Shown here one piece after another: positions 9,446-22,968 of a stretch of 64,000 nucleotides of DNA; position 1 is the first letter of the stretch, and every line of letters starts with the position of its first letter. The notes under the pieces were generated by a model. It made no database searches, had not been told where the DNA came from, and saw nothing but the letters and a program-made list of their open reading frames with translations. Position numbers and translations under genes: made by a program. Source of the DNA: Drosophila persimilis (Eukaryota > Arthropoda > Insecta > Diptera > Drosophilidae); assembly GCF_003286085.1 (NCBI RefSeq), contig NW_020825345.1:744001-808000 (forward strand), given 5' to 3'.

Positions 9446-10508
9446 AAAAGCATTTTTGAGCATTTCCGCAGAAGAAATTTCTGCAATAATTATATGCCGC
9501 ACAGCTTTGGGGGTCTCCCCGCATCTCTTTAAGCTGGGTGCAACCTCTAGATTCAACCACAATTGACAGCTGCATCATTTCTCCGAGGCAGAGCCGCAGC
9601 TGGGGCGTTCCATCAGCTATTTATCATCGGAGCAAAGCTCATTCCCTGAACCCTGAAGCCAAAGTTGGGCCAGCCCCCCCCCCCCCGACTGGTGCACCGT
9701 GCACCGTGCACCGGGTGCTCTGGTGGCACTGCTGACACTGCACTCTGTCCTGTCCGGCTCTCAGTCATTATAAATGAAAGCGCATCCCATCCGCCCCACC
9801 CTCTACCATCTACCAGGAAGTACCACTCCATCTATGGGTCCCATCGTCCCCGTCTTCGGGCGCCCCGCAAAAAAAAAAAGGAAGCAAGCCCAAAATGGTT
9901 TTAATCAGTTATTCATGAGACGGAGAGTGCGACGTCAAACAAAAGCCGCTGCTGCTGCCGCTTCTGCTGCCGCTGCCGCCGGTTGACATTGGAAGTCGCA
10001 TCTGACGGGACGGCAAAGAGATGATGCCGCTGATGACGAGGCTGATTTCAGCTGCCGCCTGCCGCCTGCCCCATGCCACTTCTTGTGCTGATGATGATGA
10101 TGATGAAAAAAACCAGGAACTGTATGCTGGATGCTAAAAAAAATTTATGAGCTGGAAGAACTCCCCCCGCCCTCTTCCCAGGATTCCAGGGGATGTGGCG
10201 GCGGCAGCAACAACAATTAGCTGCAACTTAAAAGGGAAGAGGCGCAAAAGGTTTGTTTATTCTGCGAGCTTGAGCGTTGAGGCAGCCCTGACAGCAGACA
10301 GATGGAAAGATGGAGAGACAGAGCGTGAAAGAAGGAGACGGACGGACGGACGGACGGACGGACAGGCTGACACGTCCAGGTGGTTGTTGCATGGCTGTTC
10401 TTGTTCTTCAGCGGCGTCTTCGTGTGTGTGTCTGCGTGTCTGCGCGTCAGCGTGTCTGTGTTGATGGAAGAACCACTCCAAACTAATGAGTATGCACATA
10501 TTGTATGC

Positions 10509-10590
10509 AAGTGCAAGTGCAAGTGCGAGGGTGCAGGGTGCAGGGTGCAGGGTGCAGGGTGCGAGGGTGCAGGGCGCAGGGCGCAGGGTG
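10509..10590. repeat. AAGTGC and GGTGCAG tandem repeats
   Basis: Four AAGTGC hexamers run into about eight copies of the heptamer GGTGCAG and its GGCGCAG variant, a composite minisatellite. Confidence 0.85.
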
Positions 10591-11458
10591 TCCCCTTTGT
10601 TGCAACAGCTCAAAATGCACTTGGAGAGCCAGTGGCAGCCAGGTGCATAGAACATGTCTTGTCGAGAAGGGCTTGTCGCTCTGTTGTCGCGCTGTTGTCG
10701 GGCGCTGATTTTGTTTTGTTCCCCCGGCAAAGAGCCTTCAAATTAGTTGGCACAAAACATAAATGCAAATGACTGCAACTTGACAGGCGGCAGAGGGGGC
10801 AGGCGGCACAGGGGGCAGGGTGGGACCAGCCTTGCTTCTTCCATGCCTCATTAATGCAGGCCTGATTGGACTTTTTGTTTGCTCACACATGCACACATGC
10901 CCACTCCATTCGGCCATTCCATTCGACATTTACATTTACATTTACATACCCCCCACCATGCCCATGCCCCACCATGCCCCACCATGCCCCAGCATGCCCC
11001 ACCTTGCCCCCACACTGCACTTAAGTAGCTTGGTTTTAAACAATTACATTGGACGCCTTTTGCCACATTATGCTCTATCTGCCCTGCCCTGCCACCTGCC
11101 GCCTGCCACCAACCACCAGCCACATGCCACCAGCCCTTCTGCCTGCCTTTCGGCCCCTCTGCTTGTGCCTCTCTGTGAATGAATGTTGTCTGCTGATTGA
11201 AAATTCTTGTGCAAAAATGTCGACGTCGACGTTAACGTTGTTGCAGTTGCTGCTGCCGTTGCTGTTACTCTGACATGCTGCTGCTCATTACATTAATTGC
11301 TTTGGCTTGTCTTTGCGACAGCCACAGAGGCAGACAGCGCAGAGGGCGCAGGGCGTAGGGCGTAGGGCAGTGCACACGTTGCGTATGCGTATTATGCATG
11401 CAAGTGTGTGTCCGTATGCGTGTGTGCGTGTGTGCATCTCTCCTGCGTATATCTGTGA

Positions 11459-11460
<2 letters not shown>

Positions 11461-11493
<33 letters not shown>
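11461..11493. repeat. (CAG)11 trinucleotide repeat
   Basis: Eleven uninterrupted CAG units. It would encode polyglutamine or polyserine if translated, but no exon evidence surrounds it. Confidence 0.95.
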
Positions 11494-11494
<1 letters not shown>

Positions 11495-11799
11495 CGCATT
11501 TCAATTTCAATTTTGCAATTTTGGCAGCTGCCAGGTGGCGCTGTCTCTCCAACTGTCTCTGTCCCTCCGTCCCTCTGTCCCTCCGTCCCTCTGTCGTGTC
11601 TGCCCGTCCATCTGTACGTCCGTCTGCCTGCTTCGCCCATATCATGGCAGCCAGCTCCATATTCGCCCCTCCTTTGCCCTTACCATTTTACCAATTTCGA
11701 GCCCCTCAGAACCGAAATGCAAAAGCCTTTTTATCGCTTTTGCCCCTCATCAATTTACTGGCTAACAGATTTGCGCAGCTGTTTTCTACCTACCCATCG

Positions 11800-11910
11800 T
11801 CTGTATCTGTATCTGTATCTGTGTCTGTGTATTTGGTGCAGGGCTCCTCTATCTCTATCTCTAGCTCTATCTCTATCGCTATCCCTATATCTATCTCTAT
11901 TCGTGGGTGT
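11800..11910. repeat. TATCTG/CTATCT hexamer repeats
   Basis: Degenerate pyrimidine-rich hexamers in two blocks separated by a GTGCAGGGCTCCTCT word that recurs as GTGCAGGGCTCTTCT at 11911-11925. Confidence 0.75.
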
Positions 11911-12448
11911 GTGCAGGGCTCTTCTATCTGACTGTGCACCCGAAAATGTATGTCGCCTGTCAAATTACTTGAATCTCTGCTGCTGCCTCCCTGCCTCCCC
12001 CTGCCCCTGTCTTGCCGCTGCTCGCATCTCAATGCAGTTGGACCCACATTTGTGCGCTTGGTTTGTCGTGTCAGTCAAGCATAATATGATTATGTAGATG
12101 CTCTCTATCTCGCTCGCAAACAGGAAGCAAGAGAGACAGGATACACACACACACACACACACAGAGAGAGAGAGATCGCATTATGCCATTTCCTGGGATA
12201 CAAAAAACTATCTATCTATCTATTGGATACACAGAAAAACATAGGGAGAGACAGAGGTAGAGAGAGAAACGCTGTCAAATCGTATTTATTATTTCATGTT
12301 TTCATTTTGAAAATTGCCATTGCTTCTGGTCCCTGATTCCGTTTTCCCCAGCATCCATTTCCCAGCTTCCATTTCCCATTTTCCATTTTCCAGTTGCTTT
12401 TGCTGTGATTACAGAGAACAAAAAGCACTATCTGTCTATAATGTCCGA

Positions 12449-12526
12449 CTGTCTATCCGTCTGTCTATCCGTCTGTCTGTCTGTCTGTCCGTCCGTCTGT
12501 CTGTCCGTCTGTCTGTCTGTCTGTCG
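12449..12526. repeat. (CTGT/CCGT) tetranucleotide array
   Basis: About 19 copies of a CTGT tetramer with CCGT and CTAT variants. Confidence 0.9.
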
Positions 12527-12702
12527 GGGTAACTAATCGACTGTTGTCGGAGCGCGTCAAGTGCCAGGAGTAGTCAGTCCTGTGCTCCTTCCACTACTGC
12601 CATTGTGTTTGCGGCTGGCAAACACTCAAAGGGCAAGGGAAAGGTAAGAAGAGCAGAGCAAAACCCCATGACTTCACAGGAAAAACACTTTCCGTACCTA
12701 CA

Positions 12703-12769
12703 TGTGTGTGTGTGTGTGTGTGTGGGTGGGCGTGGGGGGAAGGTGGGGGTGGGGGTGGGGGTGGGGGTT
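12703..12769. repeat. (TG)n followed by (GTGGGG)n, G-quadruplex-prone
   Basis: A TG dinucleotide run passes into four successive GTGGGGG units on the plus strand. Four G5 runs with one-base loops are a strong G-quadruplex pattern. Confidence 0.85.
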
Positions 12770-13287
12770 CGGTCCCTGCCTCAAAGTCCCCTAGCAATCA
12801 GGATTTCGTATGCAAATTTGTAAAATGGAATTGCATAAATATTAGAAATCAATATTGGTTTCAATTCAAAGCCAGCATGAGGTGTCTTGCCTTATCTATC
12901 CCCTCCCCTCTCCCACTCTCCCTCTCTCCCACCCTGTCTCTCTCTGTCTCTGTCCTGTAGCTGTGTATCTGTATCTGTGTGCGGCTGTATCTAGTGCGAG
13001 TGTCGATTAAAAGATAGCCGGACAAAGTGTTCTTAACTTGACTAAATGCTTTCAGTGTCAATTTGCTTAATGCTCCACTGATGATGAGACGAGAGCCCGA
13101 GCCCGAGAGCCGGAGCGACCGAGCGACCGAGCGTCCGCAAAGTTTTCCTCCCCCTCTCTCTCAGCTTTTCCATCGGCAACACTTGAACGTGTGCTTAACA
13201 TGCAGTCAGAGGGGGTGGAGAGGGGTAGAGGAGGGCGCTACCCTCTGGACCTCTATGTAGTACATCCAAACGCACACATTTCCGAGT

Positions 13288-13291
<4 letters not shown>

Positions 13292-13321
<30 letters not shown>
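13292..13321. repeat. (GT)n microsatellite
   Basis: About 14 perfect GT units, followed by TTCC and a second GT block. Confidence 0.95.
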
Positions 13322-13323
<2 letters not shown>

Positions 13324-14479
13324 CCGTGTGTGTGTGGATAGCTGATGATGATGGAAAACAGTTTGCAACTAATTAAGCTGCACGCACAATCTAACATGCA
13401 AGTTAACACCAACCACCAGCAGCAGCAGGGGGGGAGCAACAGGAGGAGACTCTCGAGGAACTTTTACTGGAGGAGAGCGCTGCGCAGAGGTACAGTGCCA
13501 CACAGTAGACGATTGAATCTTTGCCCCCGAGATGGATCTTCATCTCCCTCCACCGCACCCCGTCGGGGATTTGGCAGCAAACTGTCTCATTATCCGCAAA
13601 ACCGCATAACCACACGTTTGCAATAACCCTTGCCCCACGGTGTTGCCTCCAGCCCACACGCACACGCACGCCTGATGTCTTCGGGTGTTTGACAAGGTAA
13701 TATGCAATAAAAACGATACCCTCCGGCTAGCAGCGAGCAGCGAGCAGCCATCGCTCGAGCTCCTCTGTCCATCAAACGTCGCGACATTGGTTGCGTGGCT
13801 GCGTGGCCACATTTGACCGCACTTAACAAAGGCACACAGGCATTCATGCAACAAACAGATACAGGGGGGGCCAGGGGGGGGCACTAGACTCACGTGCCTG
13901 GCCAGGAAAGTGGGGGCATGCCCATTATAACTGGAGCCACAGACAGGCCGAGGACTGGAAGCAGGCTCTGTACATGCCACGGCCTGTGGCTCGTTCATCG
14001 GTGGACGGGGGGGCGGGGGGCTCCAGGGGTGCTGCTGGTCCTGCTGGGGCCCACTAATAAGTGACGCATTTAATCTGATTTGCTTTATGACATGTTCATG
14101 ACGAGAACAATTAAAATGTGCGGTTGGCTGGGCACCAGAGAGCGGACGCAGGCGATGCCAATGCGTCCAATGGCAATTCCAATGCCAATGATGATGATGA
14201 CGATGATGATGATGACGATAATGTTGATGTTGATGTTGGCCGGCGTAAAAAGCAAATTGTTTAATGTGCTGTGAATAAGTGACAAAACAGCTGAACTTTG
14301 CGTAGGCCTGCCACTCTGCCCCCCCCCCCTACCCCCACCCCACTTCCTCCCCTGTCGCTTCTGTGTCGTTTCTATTCCTGGACTTTTTCTGGTCATGGAA
14401 CTTTATCGACGGACGACGCGTGGCCGCCACATTCGCGATAGGATCACACAGGAGTGGGGGGGAGTGGGGGGAATATGTC

Positions 14480-14720
14480 CTTGGGGGTGACTTAGTCTTA
14501 TCGCACGTAAGGGTTTATCCCATTAGCCGCAGTTGACTGGATTATCGGGGAAGGAGAAGCCTTCTCTCTGATTAGCCAGTGGATTATTAATGATTGGTTC
14601 TTTGGGATACGCCGAATGGATGGAATGCCATTCGATTTGGCAAGCAGACAATTCTCTCTCTCCATCTGTTTGACTCTCTTTCTCCCTTCCTCTGGCTATA
14701 ATTGCGACAGTAATTGGACA
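14480..14720. promoter_or_regulatory. Unique island with ATTA/GGATTA words, possible enhancer
   Basis: A low-repeat island within repeat-rich intron. It contains two GGATTA words (14539-14544 and 14581-14586), two ATTAGCC words (14523-14529, 14571-14577), ATTAATGATTGG and TTATCGC. Clustered ATTA cores are homeodomain-type sites. Functional status is inference only. Confidence 0.25.
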
Positions 14721-15524
14721 TAATGCGACAAAGCTGACTCTTTCGCTCCGTCTCGCTTCGCCTTTTCTCTATTTCTCAAATTGTTTGGCTGTTGTCTACT
14801 TACAACACGCCTCACTGGCTCTCGCAGAGTCTCGTCCTGCGTCCTACGTCCTACGTCCTACGTCTTGGCTTGGCTGCTGCTCCACCCCCACTCCCCCCAG
14901 CCACCGACTGGGATGCCGTCGATGTGGGGCTCAACTTTGTTGCAGTTTGTTTTTACTATTGTTTTGTAATGGCGAAATTATAGACCCAAGCGACCCTTAA
15001 GCTTCATTTCATTCTGCCACATCTACACGTCCACCCCTCTGTCCGCCCGCTGCCCGCTGCCCCCTGCCCCGGCCCCCTCTGCTGTGAGTGGCATAGTCGA
15101 GCAGCGGCAGCAGCAGAAGACATCCTTCGTGCCTTCGTTCCTTCGCTCCTTCGTTCCTTCGCTCCTTGTTCATCTTTGGCATTATCTACTTCCGCCATAA
15201 ACAGCAACAACTTTTCATCTTTTGTGCCAAGCAGCCAACATTTTTCGTCTTTGTCTTGTACTATCATTCCCTCCCTCTCTCTCTCTCTCCCTCCCTTTCT
15301 CTCTGTGTGTGTGTGTGTGTGTCTCTTCTGGTTAACCACGCGCCATGCTCTGCATTTTTATGATTTTTATTTTGATTTCCTTTAAACTAACTTCCTACTG
15401 CCGCAGCAGAGAGAGAGCGAGCGAGAGAGCGAGTGAGAGAGGGGTAAGCGAGAGAAAGAGAGAGCAAATCGTTGCTATTTTTGCAAATTGCCTACAATGA
15501 TGGCCACAAGTTCACTTCCTGTTC

Positions 15525-15600
15525 GGTCTCTCTCTCACTCTCCCACTCTCCCACTCTCTCTCTCTCTCTCTCTCCATTCTCCCCTCTCCTCTCTCCTTCT
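15525..15600. repeat. Long CT-rich (polypyrimidine) tract
   Basis: CT-dinucleotide-rich tract with CCCACTCTC interruptions, GA-rich on the minus strand; one of a dozen such tracts in the window. Confidence 0.85.
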
Positions 15601-18600
15601 TTTTTCCCCAATGTTACGCTTGGAGTAATGCTACCAGCCTCTCTGCTCTCTCGTTTGTAGCCCTGTTTTTCCTTTGGCACCCGGAAAATATTATTTCGCT
15701 TGACTTTTACAACAGGCCCTTCGCCTTGCGCCTTGCCCCTTGCGAGAGGCTCCCCCCCGGTGCCCCCCTCCCTCCCTTGTTGGCTACTTTTATTTTATGT
15801 TTTTTCCGTTTAGTTGTTGTTTCAGTGTGTGTGTGTTGTTGTTCGATGTTTCGGTGCCGTCGGTGCCGTCGGTGGCGACGTCCCGTCCAAAAACTATTTT
15901 CCTATTTGTTTTTCCCTAACTCGATTTTTCACTGGTTGCCTTTTGTCTGCTTGACTGCTCCTCTGACTCCGGCTATGACTCCAGGAGACTCCTGCTCGCC
16001 CCCCCCCCCCCTCCCCCCTCCCCCCTTTTGTCCTCCACAAAAACACATTTGACAAAAGCTGAAGGCAACAAAAACAGGCACAGTCCCGTGTCCCTTGTCC
16101 TGTGTCTATTTTTGGGATACCCCGCTTCTGTCATCTTTTTTTGTTGCTGTTCCCCCCCGCCCTTCCGCTGGCCCTCCTGCCATTTATTACCGCCTGTGCG
16201 GCCCTGTTGTTGACTGTACCCCGATTTGGCATTTGTGCCATTTGTGGCATTCATTTCCATTCATTTTGTGTGCCGTAATGATTTCCATGCTAATCACAAC
16301 AATTGACGCGTGTGCGTCGAGGCTCGGCTCCGCTGGGCCCCCCCTTCGGCGGTCGTCCTGTTTTCGGGGGGTAGCCGCCGGAACCAGATCGAGATCCAGC
16401 TCCAGATAGGGGTTCTGGGGGGCCTCGGGATGGATATACCATAACAAATGATTGCCATAATTGTATGGCCCACTTCCCCCCACCCTCCGCCCCCCTCCCG
16501 TCTTCTATGCACAATACATCCCCATTGATGGATATGCCATAATGGCTTTCCACAAAAGAGACGGCGGCTCCTTCCTGACGTATAGTTTTCGCCCTCTCTC
16601 CCTCTCTCCCCCCCCCTCGAAGGACAGATCCCATCTATCAACACGAAATGAAAACGAAAACGCAATCGAAATCGAAATCGAAATCGACTCTCAATCGTTG
16701 ATTATTTTGCTGTCTTTGATCTATTTTAATGCCCCGCGCATTACGTTATCATTTATTTGAGAGGAAAATTGAAAGTATTTATCAAGCTGCTAATAAATGG
16801 ATGCCCCATCGAATGGATCCTTTCGAGCCCGGCAACGTGGCGGGCAAGGGGCGGGCGAGGGGGGGTTCAAGGGGCAGGACCAAGTGCTGACGAAGGAGCG
16901 TGCTAAGCTGCTCAACAATTTTTCAAAGTTGAAATTAATAACGATTTTTTCTCTTTCTCTCTCTCTCTCTCTCTCCCGCTGTCGTTTGTCCACTTTCTCA
17001 TCCGTTCATCCTCTGCACTCCACTCCCCATCCTTTCTTTTTTTTTTGTTTGGTTCCTTCCATTTTCATCTTGCTTTGCCTTTAATTTTTATTTTATCTGC
17101 CATTGAACAATGGCCAGGCAATTTCTGGGAAAGATTGGAACGGGTGCGGGTGGGGGGTGGGGGGGTGGGCGGGTGTCTCTGCCTCTCCACTAGCCAGCAT
17201 AATAAATTAAGCGCTGCTGCTGCTGCTGCTGCTGGCCCCCCTTCGATGGCTGCCACTTGGCCAAAATAAATTGCACTAAGCGAAAAATAACAACTCAATC
17301 CATGGGGCAGGCAGGAGGAGCAGGAGGGGGCAGGCAGCCAGCCAGCCAGCCAGCCAGCGACAAACGACACAAAAAACTGCCGGCCAGAAAATTGAAGTTG
17401 AAGCAGAATCAGAATCAGAATTCCGTATACGGATCCGAAGGAGCAGCAACGGCGGCAACGGCAACGGCAACGGCGGCTGCTCAACAAATGGAAAAAAGTG
17501 CGCAACACAATGGCCCCCGAAAGGAGAGCAGGACAAAAAGGGATATAAACAGATTACGTCGTTATTGGCGATGCTTTTGCTCCTGCCTGCTGCCTGCCTG
17601 CCTGCCTGCTTCTGACCAGCACGTGCCCACACATGTCCCCAGGATAGATGGCCCTACCGTCGGCCCCTACTCTCCGCAGCAGCGCGTATCTATGCATGGC
17701 TGCCACCTACCTCCCTGCCTCCCTGCCTCCCTGCCCCCACTGTCCGATTGATTTTGCGTCATCCGCTCTCCTGTCACCTGCAGGACTAAGCCGCTTTCGA
17801 TGGAGGCTGGTGGGCGGAGGGTGGTGGGTGGTGGCACTGGACGCAGTGAAGCGTTAACGTACATCGTGTCGCCTTTGTGCCTGTCCAGCTGCCAGCATCC
17901 TGCTGCTGCTGCTCCTGCGAGTCCTTCTGCTGCTCCTGGCAGTGTCGTCTGCATTAATTTATTTCATGTCTGCCGCTCGCCTGTCCACTTGTGTCCGCAG
18001 ACAATCGTGCAACTATTCACGACTGCGTTTTGTTAATTAATTTGCTCATTTATTGGCAGGACATCCAGCAGCCAGGATACAGGACGGGGCGGGAGAGGAC
18101 TGGACAGGTCTCCGTCTTTGATTGCCACACGACCCTCGGCTGGACAGAGCCTCGGACCGCCTCGGATTGAGCCTTTAAGAGGCAACTGCAGTTATCTGCA
18201 GACAGCAGCTCTCTAAGCGTTTTTCCTTGCCTTTTCATGGCAGCTTTTCTTTCGCCTTTCTTCTGCTCTCCTCTCCTTTCCTCTCCTTTCTATTTCGGTG
18301 TTTTTCACTTTGGCTTTTGGGGATTTTTTCATTTTCATTTTCATTTTTCTTTCCCATTTTTCCGCTGGGTTTATGGAAAACAATAACAAAAACATAAATC
18401 ATGCGAGAGCGGTGGATAATTTCTGTATGGCGTTGCTGTTTTTCTTTTTTTTTGTATTTAGAGCTGGAAAAATTGTGGCCGCATCTGCAGTTTTCCATCT
18501 CTGCCCCTAAATGGGGCAATAAGAGAATGAATGAGCGGATTTCCCAGGCTATTATCTGCCATTGTTCCCCTCCCCACCCCACCCCACCCCTCACAGCGCC

Positions 18601-19601
18601 CCCTAGCCGAGTCTCCACGAAATTCAAGAGCTGCGAAAATAGAGCTGGAGCAACTCTCGAGGAGATGGTAAGCCACCTCTAACGACAAGTAGTTCCAATT
18701 GCCCCTCGGGGCCGGGTGTCCTTGTGCCCAACCTTCTATCTAATCTCTGGGATCCTTGTTCATCGTTCAGGCGATCCCTCATCCGTAAATCATTTCACCT
18801 GCACTTAAGGCCAAGCCATCGAACACTTGCCACCGACTTTGGCCACTAATTTACCATTATGTCAAGTCGAGTTGCCCCAAGATGTCGTTCATTATGTGCC
18901 CCATTCTATGGGTACAGTGCATCTCCCTCTCCCCTCTCCCCACTCCCTGCTCCTGCGGGGCACTTATTATTTATTGCGCCTTAGGTAATGCCCCACCCCC
19001 GCACCACCACCACCGCCCAACCTCCTGCGTGCCCCATTGCTTTTTTGCCTTTCATTCAAGTTGCATTTTTCATGCACGTTCATTATTATCATTGCTGGCA
19101 CCACCCGCACCGCCACCCGCACCGCCACCCACACACCCTCTCATCATCTGCTGTGCGCCACACCGTCCCCATCCTGCCCCATCCTGCCCCATCCTGCCCC
19201 ATCGTCTCTGCTCTCCCCCTCGCCCGTTAAGCTGCAACAGCCGTTGATGATAAGCGACGAAAATGTGCAGAAAGCTGAAAGTTTCGCACAATTTTTTATG
19301 CCACACAGAAGGCAAAGCGAAAGCCGAGTGTTGAATGGGGGGCGGGCGGGCTGTGCGGGGGAGCTGGGCAGGATTTATCACTGCAGGACGCTTTTCTTTG
19401 GATGAGCAGAAGGAGCCAAGCAGCGAAGGAGCGAAGGAGCGAAGGAGCCAGGCAGCGAAGGAGGAGAATGCAGCCGGCCGGAAGCTGCCTCCTTGGGCAA
19501 ATAAAAGGCAAAAGAGAAACTGCAACGCGCCATTCAATTTGATTACTTGCGTCATAAATACCGGAAGCGTCAGGGTATTGAGGCACTATCCAACTATCCT
19601 C

Positions 19602-19646
19602 CCCCATGCCCCATGCCCCATGCCCCATGCCCCATCCCGCCCCATC
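19602..19646. repeat. (CCCCATG)n heptamer repeat
   Basis: Five tandem copies of CCCCATG. Similar CCCCATG/CCATGCCCCA arrays occur near 10955-11000 and 48210-48245, and inverted near 38621-38666. Confidence 0.9.
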
Positions 19647-20040
19647 ATCAGTGATGCTGCCCCATTTCGTGCATCTTATCCTCGTGCCCCATCGCCTTAG
19701 GGCCGCCCCGCCATGTGCGTGCGAGAAGAGGAATATGAATGCCACGTCAATGAATGACGGCGGTAATATCCTGTGCCGTCAGCAATTGCAGCGCAAGGAT
19801 CCCCCAGTCGGAAGGGGAATGCAGCGGCAGTGGCAGTGGCAGTGGCAGTGGCAGTGACGCAGCAGCAGCAGCAGCAGCTTGAGCTGCAGGAAGGAGGAAG
19901 GGCATGCCGAGGAGGATGCTGCTCGCTGGCTTTCCTTTGCAACGAAAAGTGGGCTGGGGCACTGCTCCTTTTTATGCACTCAAAAGAATCTGCTTCGGCA
20001 AGAAAAGGCATTAAAATGTCGACAGTGAAAGCTGCAACGT

Positions 20041-20090
20041 GGCAGGGGCAGGGGCAGGGGCAGGGGCCGGGGCAGGGGCAGGGGCTGGGG
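20041..20090. repeat. (GGGGCA)n hexamer array, strong G-quadruplex potential
   Basis: Eight hexamers of GGGGCA or its CC and CT variants. Eight G4 runs separated by two bases lie on the plus strand. Confidence 0.92.
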
Positions 20091-22968
20091 AGGAAAACGT
20101 ATTAGTAACAGACTATTGAGACGCCAAGCGGCAATCGGCAGGGGGGGGGCGGCAGGGGGAGGTAGAGTGCGAGGATTGAAGGCCGCTTTGCAGCAGCTCG
20201 AAGGCGGATGGGTCCGTGCGAATTCTTACAAGTGCCGCCTGCCAAATGACTTATGTGCTACCAGGCAGGGCACTCAGTCAGTGGCAGCACAAGGAAGCAG
20301 GCGGCAGGCGGCAGGCGGCTGGCGGCAGGATGTGGCATGCAGCAGGACCCAAAGATGCGGGACGATGCTCTGCGGCTCTGCAGGAAGCATGAAGCAGGAC
20401 GCTTAAGGCGGGTGGCGATGAAGCAGGACGAAGGATGAAGGATGCAGGACTCCCCGACGACACTATCGCCAAATCAGCAGCGCGGCTTGCAGCATCACTG
20501 GCTGTGGCAGTGGCAGTGGCAGCAACCGTGGTGGCGATAAAAACGAGCTGCTGCTGCTGCTGGGGCAGGAAGCAGGATGCAGGACCCAAAATGACTTTGG
20601 GGCACACACAACATAAGTGCTTATACACATGCATATATATCACACACATGCACGCGCGCGCGTGTGTGTGTGTGTGTAATGACTGATCGTGTGATTTTTT
20701 ATGCCACACACAGTGCCACAAAGAGAGAGAGGGAGCGAGAGAGAGAGTTGCGTTGAAAGACGATTTATCTTGGACTTCGTTGGGTGATTGCCTAGCGCAT
20801 CACCACTTGCCCCCCCCCTTCCCCCCTCTTCCGCCCACAAATCAAACAAACCGAGGAATAGCAGGGCAGCAGGGGGGTAGGGACGGAGGCGCCTGTGGAA
20901 AGCATAAAAAGTGGCAGGAAAATCAACAAACAAACGAGTTTTTCCTCTTCTGTGGAAAAATGTAAGTTGCGGTGGCATCAAAACGAAGCCAAAGAGACAG
21001 AGAGAGACAGAGAGAGAGAGAGAGGTGGAGAGATAGACAGGGAAAAGAAAAAATAATAGCAAAATATCTAACCAGAGAGCTAGAGCGAGGCAGGGGCAGG
21101 GGCTTGGGCAGGGGCAGGGTGGATAGGGAGGTCTGGGGCCTGGGGGGACTGGGGGACTGGGGGACCGGGTGGCCCAAGCGGTTGGCAGAGATTAACTTTC
21201 GGGTCGCTCAAAGCGACCACAGCAAGTGCTTTACATTTAAAACACACGGCAATGGGAAAAAGGCAAACACCCAACAATGCCGCAGAGACACAGGGAGGAG
21301 AGAGAGAGGGGGGGTCAGCGGCAGCGGCAGAGGCAGAGCTTGTTAGTGGCCAGGACAGGACAGGACATTCAGAAGAGCAGGATGATGGTCGAGGGTCGAG
21401 GGTCGCTCGAGTCCAGGCCGTTGACAAAAGCGCATATGCAAAAGCCGCAATCCGCCAGATTAACAATTAGCCGGCATTTTAATTTATTTAATATTTATAC
21501 AGCCAGAAAGCTACTAAATGCCAGCAAACAAAAAAGCCAGAGAGCCAAGGCAGAAAGAGAGAGAGAGAGAGTTGGGATCCCCCCCCCCCACCCCCTTTGG
21601 ACACGTATCAATCAACCTCTTGCAACACCTTTCAACAGGGATTCCTTCTCATATTTGGTGTGGCAATAAAAACTACAGAATTTTCCCACATTTCCTCTGC
21701 TCATTGCTCATTGAGGTATGTTTTCCCGTCATTAAACAGCTTTTAATGGCAGGTCCCTGAGGCCAAAGTTCAAAGGATTTCAATATTTCCTTGGTGTCTT
21801 TGCACAAAATCGAAACTTTAAAAGTTAAGCCTGTTTTCTTGTGGGGAAAAGCCTAGGAAATAATCTTCTTTTTCATGCAGTTTACACATAAACCTTTTCT
21901 CGCTGTTGCTGTTGTTGTTTCCCAGCGTTTAGCCATTACGCATACGCATCGTGGAGCATCCATCCGCTTAGTGTTTAGCGTTCAACGTTCAACGTTCAAT
22001 GGCAAATCGATGGCAACCTCTCCTGGCCTTTCCCTTCGCTTTTCCTTTTCCTTTTCCTTTTGGCTTTTCCTTTCATGCGAAACCGGAACTGAGGCTGCCC
22101 TTCGCGGGACAACAACACAACAAAAACATGACCGAATGTCTAACAAGCCCAAAAATGTTTGGGCCAACGCTTGCTGGTTTTTGCTCTTGTAATTTTTTAG
22201 GCCTTGTGTGGATATGGGCATGTTGCCCTTGCCTGGATGTTGCACGAATGGTGTTGAATATTTATGTTGGCACGCAGCAAAAGGCCAGCAAAAGAGGGGG
22301 GAAAGCAGACTGCAGTTAAAGGAAAATAAAACATGAAAATGAATTATGATACATGTGTTTGTTCCAGTTAGCAGTGGCACGACAGCAGCCAGCGCCAGCG
22401 CCGGGGGCAGGGGCAGTGGCTGTGGCTGTGGCAGGAGTGGCACTCATTCATTTAAATGCCATTTTAAACTTAAATGAAAGTTTATGGCTTTTTATTTGCA
22501 ATGTCGCATATGTTTGGCTAAGGCTTCGCCTTCTGTCTGTCTGATGTTTCGTTGTATGTTGCATGTTCTGTTGCTGCCGCTGCCGCTGCTGCCCTCTAAC
22601 CCCCAGTAGATCAACACCCTGTGGCACAACAGCAGCAGCAATTCGTGTTCGTTTCACGTTGTTTTATTGGAGAGACGTGTGTGTGCGCACACACACACAC
22701 GGCACACACAGCACACACACACGGCACACGCATATGCCACGTAAAACTCGACACTTTACATTTGCCCTGGCAATAATTTATTTTTATTTCCCTTGTTTTC
22801 TGCCAGAAATTCGTTACCTGCCACCGAAAATGGAAGAGGAACAGACCTGAAAAGCGACCAGAGTATCCCCCCACTCCCCACTCCCCCTGCCCCCGTCCCC
22901 AATCCCAAACAGAACAGAAATACAGAACGCGCGAACACGACATGGGGCAGGTGCGAAAGGCAACATTC

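Larger units (their letters stand above)
9446..14400. other. Long repeat-rich intron segment
   Basis: No supported gene. Dominated by simple repeats: poly-C/poly-A patches near 9676-9687 and 9870-9880, ATG/GAT runs (10090-10105), GGAC tetramers (10340-10362), and the individually listed arrays from 10509 to 13321. Many long open frames overlap on all strands, each a translation of a microsatellite. Confidence 0.6.
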
